From Undaria pinnatifida (lineage: Eukaryota > Sar > Phaeophyceae > Laminariales > Alariaceae), in the NCBI GenBank assembly GCA_012845835.1, contig JABAKD010000013.1:6771628-6835627 (forward strand): DNA of 64,000 nucleotides, given 5' to 3'. Position 1 is the stretch's first letter. Every line of letters starts with the position of its first letter. Below, piece after piece: positions 1-10,900 of this stretch. Under the pieces are notes generated by a model, which did no database searches, was not told the DNA's origin, and saw only the letters and a program-made list of their open reading frames with translations. Position numbers and translations under genes: made by a program.

Positions 1-1204
1 AGGAGTTTGATGGAGAACTACTCACCGCATTTTACTCTATCCCAGTACCGAGCACACCACACCTCTGAAAGGTTATGTCCGGGATTTTCCAGGCGCGTCG
101 GGGGCAGACCAGTCTCCGTAGAAGAACGATACAGGGTTCCTCGCGACTGCGGCAAAGCACACCGAGGATGGATGGAGACGCTATGGCTATATGCTCGCTC
201 CCAGAACCGAGAACACCAAGCACAACACGACGCCGAAACGTGATGTGTCCGAGTTGTTGACGCGTGCAGGGGCCGGACCAGTCCTCGTTAAGGTAGGGCT
301 GCGCTACCACGGTTGTGTGGCCCTATGGGCTCTGACGGTTAAAAGTGGAGCTTCAGTCCATAGGTAAGTGGGGCCACCTGGCGAGCACCTCATACATATA
401 TACATATAACCAGGCTTACAGTTAGTTGGCGAGCACCTCATAACCTTATACCAAGAAAAAAAAGGCTTGCTGGTAGTTTCGCTTGTTGAGATGTTGAGAC
501 CCGTATGAGATCTTGTGATGACCAACGCTGATGCTGCAGCCCGCCCGCTCAGTTTTCGTCAAGTTGTTGATGAGTTAACTTTGATTGTTAATATCTGAAT
601 GGTTGATCTACGCTCTCCCGAGATATTATAGAATTTCAATATCGCCCCTTCATCGTAGTGAAACTGTTATTAATACTGATTATTGTTACACGTAGGTGGC
701 CCCCTTTTATGAGACCCCGCGATAACGAAAAAACGGTATAGAAGGGACCTGATATTTCTTCGCATCGCTGTTTCCCAGCTTTAGGGGACCTCATTCCTTA
801 TTTTAGTGGACACAGCACTGATGAGGGACCAGGTTACTCAAAAGCGGCCACTACACGGTCTCCCGCTGGAAAACCGCCACACAGACTGCTAGAAAAATGA
901 GGTATGTGCTAGAGAGGGAGAGGGCCAGATTCGGAAAGGGACGCCGGTAGTTAAGAAAAGAGAACCTGCCGCCTCGACGAACAATGGTCTCTATGGTCTC
1001 TCAAAAGAGGCCGCCTAATGTTCACAAAGTTTATGTGACGGCACAGAGGGCTACGAGAATAACTGTCACCCCGTCGAACCCGCAGAACTTTTTATTTGTG
1101 AACAGCGGGGATCCTCTAAAATCAAAAACAAATACAGGGCACTGAGGGGTACAAAATTGGCATTGCCTTATTTCGTCAGCAGAGATCACAGCCCTGGGAT
1201 TTGC
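1..1204. repeat. 1.2-kb direct repeat, left copy
   Basis: This stretch is repeated almost base for base at 4382-5582 (offset 4381). About 15-20 substitutions and a few small indels separate the copies, nearly all in the last 400 bases. The left edge is cut by the window, so the true start of the repeat is unknown. The layout (two long direct repeats about 4.4 kb apart) resembles the LTRs of a retrotransposon or a solo segmental duplication. No clear TG...CA ends, primer-binding site or reverse transcriptase/integrase frame could be seen, so the class is open. Open frames inside it are short and occur on both strands without any recognisable motif. Confidence 0.85.
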
Positions 1205-4200
1205 CCACACCTCCAGTGTTTCTCGCCCACACCTTTACCGTACCCCTCTCCCTAACATGATACGAGGCGTGTTTGATTGTAACACAAGTGCTACGGTAAA
1301 GGTGCAACGATGTTGTTTCTAACAACCCTTACGCTCGCGAGAAGTTCTATACCTCGCCCAACAACTTATTTAGAATAAACTGAAAATGCAACCCGATCAC
1401 CAAACTGGCCTAGATTTGCAAAATATTCAAAGCAAGAATGTCATTCCGACGATTTTAGCTAACCGCCTTGGGGCTTCAGAGGGAAAAACTGGCAAAATAC
1501 ATTGACCATGATTCCAGAATCGGCTACACGAAGCACAGCCCTTTCTGCCGGGTAGATGGCATGTTCAAAGCGCAACGGTATGAGCTATACGGCATACGCA
1601 CCACATTCTGATACTATCAATAGTGCTGCTGCAGGCTCTTCCTGGACGGTTGATAAGGTTGCATATATTTTGTTTTAGTTCGATATAAACGGGCCTCAAA
1701 AGGGTTAGAGAGTCCCCTCATTCACAAAACGTTTTTACCAAAAAGTGTTTCCTTTATCGTTGCACGCGTCCTAATTCTTACCGTCTACAGTCTTCCGGGA
1801 TGAGCAAGCCTCAAAACGATACCGTACCACTCGACTCCTCCGATCCAACTCAAGCAACCAATAAAAAACAACGAAAAAACAAATACACGCAACCTCAGCT
1901 ACCTGCAGAGCTTCACCTCCCCCGTCAAAACCAAAACATGCACTTAAGAGCATAACGGGTGACCGCCCTACAAACGTTCGCCTTTTCAGCTCTCCGGGCA
2001 GCGTGGACGTTGAGGGCTGACGGGAAATGTCGTACGAGATGAGGGAAGGGGGGGGGGTGGCTATACCGAAGCAAACGGTGGGGGTGGTTGGACGGGTAAC
2101 ATGGCTTTTGGTATACCGAGGCATGGATAGATTAAAGTGCCGGCAATTTAAGGTGCCGGCACGCATTACAGTCAGCAAAATATCCCACAGCCGCCTAAGT
2201 GTTGATGGTTGGCGCTCGTTTCGAATTCACAGGACCACGGCGGCAGCAATAGTGGCAGCAGAGCCTACTACTTTCCCTAAAAATAGCTTTCGTGCGACCA
2301 GTGCTTCCTGGAACCAGCACATCGTACAGATCCAGTACCGATATCTTCGTTCAGGCTTCGATTCATTTAAGTCGGCTAGTTCCATGAGGCCGCGATCGTG
2401 GTGCAGCTATGCGATGCGACGACGGGTGTAAGAACTGGTAGACCAAACAAACAAAGTTGAGGTTCGGATGGGAAAAGAAGAGATAGATAGCGTTCTGCAA
2501 AGTATTCCAGCACGAGCATAAGGGGCGAAAACATCATTGATTTGCGCCCCAAACTCGTGCTTGACGCTTCCGAGCGCGTCTCCCGCCAAAGTCGCCCAGT
2601 TACCGTGGGTACGAGATCGTTATGGCTACTTTTCGAGATCTGGATTTTGTTGCTCCTCGAGCTCTTATATTTCTCCTAATGTTCATGCTTGAAGCTTTCG
2701 TACTCGTCTTCCGCCAAAGGCGATTCGTCCTCGTAGGTGCGAAATTATGCTGCTGTTACTCCTCAAACCCATTTTGAGGGAGATGCGCTCAGAAGCGCTG
2801 AGGAAGGGATTGAGGAGAAACAAAAAAATAATAATAAGTACCCCCAGGTAGGATAAGACGTTCTTCACAGAACACGCGCTTAGAAGTAGCAATCAATCAC
2901 CGGCTACAAGCAAAAGCAAAGAGCTTGAGGAGCAAGATAAACAAAATCGCCCCCACAAGGACGAGGAGGTTCAGGCTTTTTGAGGTGGACGCGCTCACAA
3001 GCATCACGCTCATAGAAAACAAACGAGAAGAAGCCCTGAGCGGCTATGCGTATGATCTAACGCGGAGATCTTGCCAGGGGCGTCTGCGCCACGGCCGATG
3101 AGGGGTGTTGCTGTGGATCTCGTGAAAACCGTAGGGGACAAGCTCGAGGAGCAACACAGCTCGTCCCCAATGGTCTCCCCCCCCCAACATAGCCCTCTTC
3201 GGCCTTTCTCGCGAAAGACCTTGGCAAGTTGTTGCCACAATAAGACCTTGTGCGTACACAAGGCGTTGTTCGCTTTTGCGCTATTGCGCCCACCCGTTCC
3301 AGCGCTCCGAACAATGTGGTCGCCAAGGAATGACATGTCTTGTCATAGCACATCGGGGGGGGTGGCTACGACGAATCGAGACGGGGGGATGGTTGCAAGG
3401 GGATGATTACTGTCGGCATGCCGAGGAATGCTTGCTGTCGTGCGTCTCGATACATAAAATGGTGGTAGTTGTTTTTCTCCACACCTCGGTGTGCGAACAA
3501 CCACGGTTCCCTTGTAACCACCGCCTACCTTGTCTTCGGTGTAACCAATGCCACCCCCCTCCTCCCTCGCCCATATGTTGTGACATTCCCCTACCGTCGC
3601 GAGCATGCTGTTTATAGAGCTGGAAAGGGCGAACGCCGATAACACGAACGAGAAGACGACCTGAGAAGAAATGCACAAGCGATTGCGATCAGAACTCACC
3701 AAAGCCTTCCACGCCAACGGCCCATTGGCGCGAAATGTTTTGGTGAGTTCTGCCCCCAAAACCTTGTGCATAGCTCCCCAACTGTTTTTTGGTTTCGTGG
3801 GATCGGCGCTCACCCTTCCCAACTCTCGGGGAGCGTGGACTACAGGAATGGTATAGAAGCCTAGGGGAGGGGAGAGAGCATTGGTTACAGTAAAGCAAAC
3901 GAGTGGGGGGTGGTTGCGATGGGAAGATGATGATGGGTATACCGCAGGGTACTTGCTGTCGTGTGTTGACAACATCTTTAGTGGTGAGTTTTCTGCTGCT
4001 CCGCGCCTCGATGTGCCGACAACCATGTTTTTGCAACCACTCCCCACCTTTCTACTCCTTGTACCCAATCCCCCCTTCGTACCTCCCCCCATGTGCTATT
4101 GCTGTGGCGGTGGTAGTGGCGGTGATGGTGGCGGTGGCGGCGGCGGCAGCGGTGGCGGTGGCGTCAAGCATGGTTATCTTCAGCTCCAAAGTGCTCACAA

Positions 4201-4381
4201 TCTAAATAACTGTAAGAAACACACGCGGTGTGCTATTACTCATCCTGCTGCGCGCTCAAACACTACTAGAGTTGAAAAGGGCGCACATATCGTGATCTCG
4301 TAAACCGGGTACCCAGGCGCGCCCACCACCCGATCCAACGCATGCTGTTCCTTGCGGCTCGCGGTGGCGGCAGAGCACACC
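1205..4381. other. Spacer between the direct repeats, palindrome-rich, no gene
   Basis: No recognisable coding exon was found. A 13-bp inverted pair (CACCTTTACCGTA at 1230-1242, TACGGTAAAGGTG at 1292-1304) lies just inside the left repeat. From about 2050 on, a related module recurs (about 2050-2200, 3350-3600, 3880-4090). Each starts with a G-rich tract containing GGGGTGG and ends with the complementary C-rich arm, so each can fold on itself. The longest frame (3343-4092, minus) merely reads through these modules. If the flanking repeats are LTRs, this would be the interior of a non-autonomous element. Confidence 0.5.
3671..3771. repeat. 101-nt near-perfect palindrome
   Basis: The two ends are exact complements (ATGCACAAG at 3671-3679, CTTGTGCAT at 3763-3771). 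Inside them a 13-bp arm (AGAACTCACCAAA at 3691-3703) pairs with TTTGGTGAGTTCT at 3739-3751. The centre has a further GCCAA/TTGGC pair. The arms are interrupted by unpaired bulges. This would form a long hairpin as RNA or a cruciform as DNA. Confidence 0.8.
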
Positions 4382-5582
4382 AGGAGTTTGATGGAGAACT
4401 ACTCACCGCATTTTACTCTATCCCAGTACCGAGCACACCACACCTCTGAAAGGTTATGTCCGGGATTTTCCAGGCGCGTCGGGGGCAGACCAGTCTCCGT
4501 AGAAGAACGATACAGGGTTCCTCGCGACTGCGGCAAAGCACACCGAGGATGGATGGAGACGCTATGGCTATATGCTCGCTCCCAGAACCGAGAACACCAA
4601 GCACAACACGACGCCGAAACGTGATGTGTCCGAGTTGTTGACGCGTGCAGGGGCCGGACCAGTCCTCGTTAAGGTAGGGCTGCGCTACCACGGTTGTGTG
4701 GCCCTATGGGCTCTGACGGTTAAAAGTGGAGCTTCAGTCCATAGGTAAGTGTGGCCACCTGGCGAGCACCTCATACATATATACATATAACCAGGCTTAC
4801 AGTTAGTTGGCGAGCACCTCATAACCTTATACCAAGAAAAAAAAAGCTTGCTGGTAGTTTCGCTTGTTGAGATGTTGAGACCCGTATAAGATCTTGTGAT
4901 GACCAACGCTGATGCTGCAGCCCGCCCGCTCAGTTTTCGTCAAGTTGTTGATGAGTTAACTTTGATTGTTAATATCTGAATGGTTGATCTACGCTCTCCC
5001 GAGATATTATAGAATTTCAATATCGCCCCTTCATCGTAGTGAAACTGTTATTAATACTGATTATTGTTACACGTAGGTGGCCCCCTTTTATGAGACCCCG
5101 CGATAACGAAAAAACGGTATAGAAGGGACCTGATATTTCTTCGCATCGCTGTTTCCCAGCTTTAGGGGACCTCATTCCTTATTTTAGTGGACACAGCACT
5201 GATGAGGGACCCCAGGTTACTCAAAAGAGGCCACTACACGGTCTCCCGCTGGAAAACCGCCACACAGACTGCTAGAAAAATGAGGTATGTGCTAGAGAGG
5301 GAGAGGGCCCGATCCGGAAAGGGACGCCGGTAGTTAAGAGAACCTGACGCCTCGACGAACTATGGTCTCTATGGTCTCTCAAAAGGGGCCGCCTAATGTT
5401 CACAAAGTTTGTGTGACGGCACAGGGGGCTACGAGAATAACTGTCACCCCGTCGAACCCGCAGAACTTTTTATTCGTGAACAGCGGGGATCCTCTAAAGT
5501 CAAAAACAAATACAGGGCACTGAGGGGTACAACATTGGCATTGCCTTATTTCGTCAGCAGAGATCACAGCCATGGGATTTGC
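4382..5582. repeat. 1.2-kb direct repeat, right copy
   Basis: Second copy of the repeat at 1-1204. It loses similarity right after TGGGATTTGC at 5573-5582. Compared with the left copy it carries a 2-base insertion near 5210 and a deletion of about 5 bases near 5337. The similarity implies a recent duplication or insertion. Confidence 0.85.
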
Positions 5583-7475
5583 TTTTCATTCTGACCTCTG
5601 AGGGTGTGGTGGTGTGTCGGTTTCTCTTATTTTTGGGCAAGCACACCTTGTTGCGCGTCGTACGCGCCATGGTGTTGTTGATATACCGTTTTCTCCAAAC
5701 ATGTTAGCAGACAGAACTTATTTTACCCCTCAACCTCCTTGGCAGACAGCGGCATAAGCTAACACCATCACATCAACCCATGGTCATTAATCTACACACA
5801 CACCCTAAACCCTAAACAAGAGAGACGCTGTATTGACGCATTGTACAGTAGTATGCTGTAGATACACAAGAGTTGTATAATGTTTCGACAGTGGACGGGG
5901 GGGGGCGGGGGGGGTCAGTCCATCTCCATTGTTGGTGACAATAGAATGCCAAGCATTGATAATAATTAAACGGGGGTGTACCCGGGTCACTATCATTCAA
6001 AAACAGGTACGAATTGTTTTCGGCCAATAATGTGGCCCGTGGGTACGTTGCGGGCTTGATTTTATATTGTGTGCATACCCGATTTGAGCCATGCCGCGGT
6101 ATCGGTGAAGCATCAGTCCCTGAGGTCCTTACTTGAGGAGCTCAATATTTCACCCGAAAAATGATTTCGAAGGCATTCGCTCGTACAACCCGACGAAGCT
6201 TCTATGCGCCTTAGTCCTAAAAAAATGTGTACTCTTGAAATTCCTTGACTAATGACTAACCGGAAGTTCTTCACTTGAGGAGCTCAATCGGACAGGTACA
6301 TTATTAGTTAATCCGACAACTGCAACCCCTAGCCTACCGTGGGATTACTCATTTTGAAGAGAAAACGGATCGGATGCACCCGTGTTTGGTGTCTGCCCTT
6401 CAACTTTTAACCCCTGTACACGTTTTCGAAAACGACTATTTGGACTCAATGCGGGACGGGGTTTCTTCGGAGTGGGAAAAAGGGTAACGGACGACGCCTT
6501 CTGCCCATCGAGTGGGTGCCATGCCAGCCGTTGCTAGATCAGTTGCTCAGGGAGAAGTCGAAACATATAGTGTAGCAACATGAAATAGTCCAAGAAAAGC
6601 AGGCTAGTATTTGACGTTTGCATGTGTCCGGGAGTCGTTATGTACACTGAGGTTAGTGTGGAACGCACCCTTTCCCAAACCAAAACAGGTAGGTTTCTTG
6701 TTAATAGGTGCCCTGCAATGAATGTACAGTACGTATCTACAGTAGTATTCAATTGAAGCTGTTGACGTCCAGCTACTGTACTTCGGGTACATTACGTTGC
6801 AGCAGCGTGTCATAACAGTCACGAACAAGGGAATATGATGTGGCACTACTGTTCCAGGATCTAGCGCGCGCTGACACTTGTACGGCTTTTCCTTGCATTT
6901 ACGTTGTGTGCGCTCGTTGACCGGGTCGGATTTGGCGCCCCAACCTCGTCGTCGACACAGTATGGTAAACTGTTTATGCGCGTCGATTAGTCTATCTAAC
7001 CGTCCGTCGCGCACAGTTGGCCGGGCAAGAACGTGTGTTGTGACTGGTGCGGCACTTGGGCCAACGGCGGATATACAAGCCATTTTACATGTGACAAACG
7101 TCGCGCTCTGAACCCACGTGGTGTTTCTCCACAATGTAGACGCAATTCTGAGAGGCTATCCCATGTTGTAGCTCTACTTTTCTGACCACCAAGCCATCAC
7201 ACAACAGATATTTTTACCGTTGCGTACGACATGTATTTGATCGCGGCCGAGAAGCGAATCAACCAAAACAATAGGGCGATGCGATATCATGTCCGCGGCT
7301 TGAACGTGATATCGGTTTAACACGTACATGCAGTTCATCACCTACAATGATACAGGCAACCGTTTTCTCTAACAATTGTGTTATTATTTTTGTCCCGCCC
7401 CCTCTAAATACATTCCACCACGAACACTACAGCTTGACGCGGCGATAACACTGAGGAGGATTTCCGGTGGACAAT
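5583..7475. other. Intergenic, no gene seen
   Basis: This lies downstream of the large minus-strand gene. I see no exon-like reading frame with family motifs. A C/G-run at 5896-5912 and one dispersed hairpin repeat at 6086-6215 are the only notable items. Confidence 0.5.
6086..6215. repeat. Dispersed hairpin repeat, copy A
   Basis: About 130 bases that recur near-identically at 56572-56707: gagccat, then cagtccctgaggtcct, then gaggagctcaata, then tttcgaaggcattcg and acaacccgacgaagct. A more diverged copy starts at 56250. The core contains a small inverted repeat around TCCTTACTTGAGGAGCTC. No protein-coding sense is visible. Confidence 0.7.
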
Positions 7476-7913
7476 TTATCCGAAGAGATAGGTACTCCCA
7501 CGACCGCGACTTTTCACTCCTGCCCTTGCCTCCCATTTTTTTCTGGGAACCCCCCGCATCCGCTGCCGTCTCTTCCCCCGACCCTTGTCAGATGCCCCGT
7601 TAGCCTTCAACTTCTGAAACGCAAAAGCCGCGAGGCAGACAAAAAACACGCCGTTGACGATAGGTACAAACATTCCCACGGCGACTACGTTTGAAATCTT
7701 GTAGTTTATGGCCCCGCATATGACGGCAACGCTTGCGGCACCCCACGGGAAAGGAGAGTCGGTTCTGAAAGACGGATCCTCGTCGGCATGATCTGCATTG
7801 CTTCCGTCAGCTTGCACCTGATGTCGGCGATTGCGGAGGCGCTTGAGCCGCGCTGCTGCCGCCGAAGTCGCCGAAGTATTCGTTGACGCCGCGTGCAATC
7901 GTGATAGAAGCAC
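7476..7913 (-). CDS. C-terminal membrane-anchor exon 26 of the RCC1/BTB gene
   Basis: The exon opens after a TTTTCTAG acceptor, in frame with exon 25 (TGLAE|VLLSRL). It contains an Ala/Ser/Thr-rich helix, a basic patch (RLKRLRNRR), an acidic linker and then a hydrophobic stretch of about 40 residues (WGAASVAVICGAINY, VVAVGMFVPIVNGVFFVCLA). A very basic tail of about 45 residues ends at TAA 7476. The hydrophobic part is long enough for one or two membrane helices. The basic tail would favour the cytosolic side. RCBTB- and IBtk-type proteins known to me lack such an anchor. Confidence 0.85.
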   Translation of the reverse strand: MLLSRLHAASTNTSATSAAAARLKRLRNRRHQVQADGSNADHADEDPSFRTDSPFPWGAASVAVICGAINYKISNVVAVGMFVPIVNGVFFVCLAAFAFQKLKANGASDKGRGKRRQRMRGVPRKKWEARAGVKSRGRGSTYLFG

Positions 7914-10900
7914 CTAGAAAAGGCAATATTGAGGACGGAAGAACGCACGTAGCCATTGCGAGGAGGTGCCGGCGGGGGGGGGCATAACCTTCGTGTGTGA
8001 ATAGCAGCGATCTGTAGGGAGTGGGGAAGATGGGGGGGGAGGAGGGGGGCAAATCCGTAGGTGCACCGCGACAATTCGCCCCCATTCGTATAGAGTGCAA
8101 CCTGGTCAATTGCAATATTGCTCGTCGGCCCACATCCACGCCAACCTCAACCATAACCCTTACTCACCCTAACCCCAACCATTGGAGAGACTCAAGGTTG
8201 GCAGAGGCGGTTGCGGGCTTCGCCATATGTACGTGGCACTTTTTGATAAAAAAATGGCCGGCCGAAAGGCCAGCTTCGACCAATTGGGCCCTTGCACCGC
8301 ACGAATGCTCAAGGTTGGCAGAGGTGGTTGCGGGCTTCGCCATATGTACGTGGCACTTTTTGATAAAAAAATGGCCGGCCGAAAGGCCAGCTTCGACCAA
8401 TTGGGCCCTTGCACCGCACGAATGCGGGTGCAGGGCCACGCTGCATTTAGGAAGTCCCGGGGGGGCAGTATTCATACCATGCATGGTCGTAAGAGGGGGT
8501 GGGGGGGGTGGCCTTCATATATAAATGTACAAAGCATACATGATATAGGCGATAACAATGTTCGGACGGGGCGTGGGCGTTTTCTAGGTCAGTTCGACAA
8601 GGTCTGTTCGGCGTGGGGAAATGCGAAAACCGATGGCTTTGTGGTTTACTTTGCGAGTCGCACACTTTGGAAAACCCGGATTGTTTGCGCTTTGCAGGAC
8701 AACACTTCGAATGTTACGTATCGCAACGTAAAATGCATGAATGTGCAAATCACCTCAAACTGCGTGAAGGCGCCCTCTGGTGCTCTACCTTCGAGCTAAT
8801 TTGCTCGTTTTCCTCTCGTCTCTCGGCATGATCACGAGGCTTTTAAGCCTTCTCATAGAAGTGGGGCTTACCTCCGCTAGGCCAGTTGTGCCCAACACCA
8901 TTTCGTGAAAGTTCTCCTGTTGAGAAAGCTGGGCCAGGTTGTGCTCGGCGTAGAACAGCGCCAACCCTCGCAGAATTGGAGCGTTCACGAGGTCAGCCAC
9001 GTGCAGAGCCTGAGTCGAACGCAAAACGAAATTTCGGGAGATCAAAACAGTGTAGTTGTTCGGCAGAGGGTTTCTCAAGCGGAGCCCTTGGGCTTGTCTG
9101 CAGGTTCTACAGTAAGAGGGCGTCGCGAAGCAGTTGATGGTCGAACAGCTTTAGACAAGCGACGCATGCGTACGCTCTAAACATACCCAGGACATATGGG
9201 AGGGAGAAGTGGCACGTTGTAACTTTTGCGGAAACACTATCAGCTAATTGTTGGAAGCAATTCCGTGCAAGCCTACGCTGCATCTGCTGGCCTTGCTTCA
9301 AATACGAACTTGCCTTCGGAAAGCGTGAGCACGTCTTAACATCACACCAGACAATAGGGTTATACGCCATACGGTTCACGACTGATATATATTTTTCGTT
9401 CCAAAACCAACATCCCGCTGTTCGCAGCCGTATTGCATTTTGATGCCAAACCACTTCACGACGTTCCCCACTTCAAATAAGGCTCCCACGTGCGATCAGA
9501 TTAGCTACGATCGACTCTACGGTTGTGCTCGGTCGGCATAAAGACTGTTAGTTTCACCCTTCGGAAATCTATATTGATATAGAATACGTCCGTTCCGGAA
9601 ACAATGAGCTTGACGGCCCTGTATCACTGGCGATTGTGAATAGGTATCATAGCCGAATTCGGGAAACCGCTTCCATTTCCTCTTCCCGGTGTCTGTTAGG
9701 CACAAACGAAGTACCAGCGCTACCAAGCGAAACACTTGTTTGCCATAACCTCGTGTTCCATACCTGTAAACAGTTGTCGGCGCTAATGCGGAGCATGCTC
9801 TGACAGATACGCTTCATTCCCAGCAGCCGATACCTATCGGCGGAAACAAGGTCTTCAAGCAAGGATTCAGGGCTGCTGTCTGGCAGGACACCTGCAAAGG
9901 TAACGGCGGTAAGCCAAGGAAGGGGGAAGCCAATGGCGATGAGGGATGGATTCAATTGTATTCAAAATTGATCTGGTGGCTTCCAAGACACCAGGTACCC
10001 GTTACCTGGTACGTACTATAGTAACGATTATGACCACATGAAAAACTAGTCCGTCTTTGTGGGGAGCGACCAAGACTGCTTGAAAATGACTGGGAATATG
10101 TAAAAGCGACAAGATAGATAATTCGGCGCATTGCGTTGGATAAAGTTTGAGCAATCCAACCAATGTTTGTCAATCCTTCCAACCATCAAGTACGGGGAAG
10201 CCATTGGTCACCTGTGTACAAGAAGAGAAGAAGCCGGACGAATCCGGAGTACGAATCTGGCACCACAATTTCAGGCATAGCGTCTGCCTCTTCTTCGATA
10301 CCGTTTCCACCGTCGTTCATCTGGTCTCTGTTTAGTACGCCATCAGTTTCGTTGAAAACAAACACAAATTTGTCGTGGGGGCGGGATGGGGGACGAGGTC
10401 ATCAACTCAGGCGGCTTTTGCGGCCGCAGTCTGTTGTTTCATCCAACTGCCACGATTTAGGCCTAAGATGATGCAAGCATCCAAAACTTGCTATTTCTCG
10501 ATTCACGCCTAGCGGGATAGGCACGGAGATGGTATCTAGCACAGTTGTTGCTATGGTTTCGCTCGTCTGGGGGTGCGACTGAGCAGCTATCGACGTGATG
10601 GCTGTGTTGAGACATCGAGTGCAACGTCTATATCGCAATGGTTGCTCCCCTAACAAGCTTCCGTTTTTGCAAGAGGCATGAAAAAGCGGCCTATTGAAAA
10701 GGACAAATTCCAAAGCATTCCATAGCCTACGACAAAGCGGGGGTTTTACCACGACGGTCGCACCGTCAAATCCGAACCCTTGCACCTTAACGGAAGTCAG
10801 GAGGCGACGTGGCCCGCATACATGCCTGAATCGAAACATTGCAGCAAAGTACTCGCTTCCGCAGGACAGCACCGCCCTGTGCGCATAGACGGGTCTGTCG

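Noticed and set aside
3343-4092. 249-codon minus-strand open frame in the repeat spacer
   Set aside because: It reads across the palindromic modules, lacks any motif, and both strands are open there because of the inverted repeats.
8164-8524. Overlapping frames on both strands with an internally repeated peptide
   Set aside because: They arise from the 118-bp tandem duplication inside an intron.
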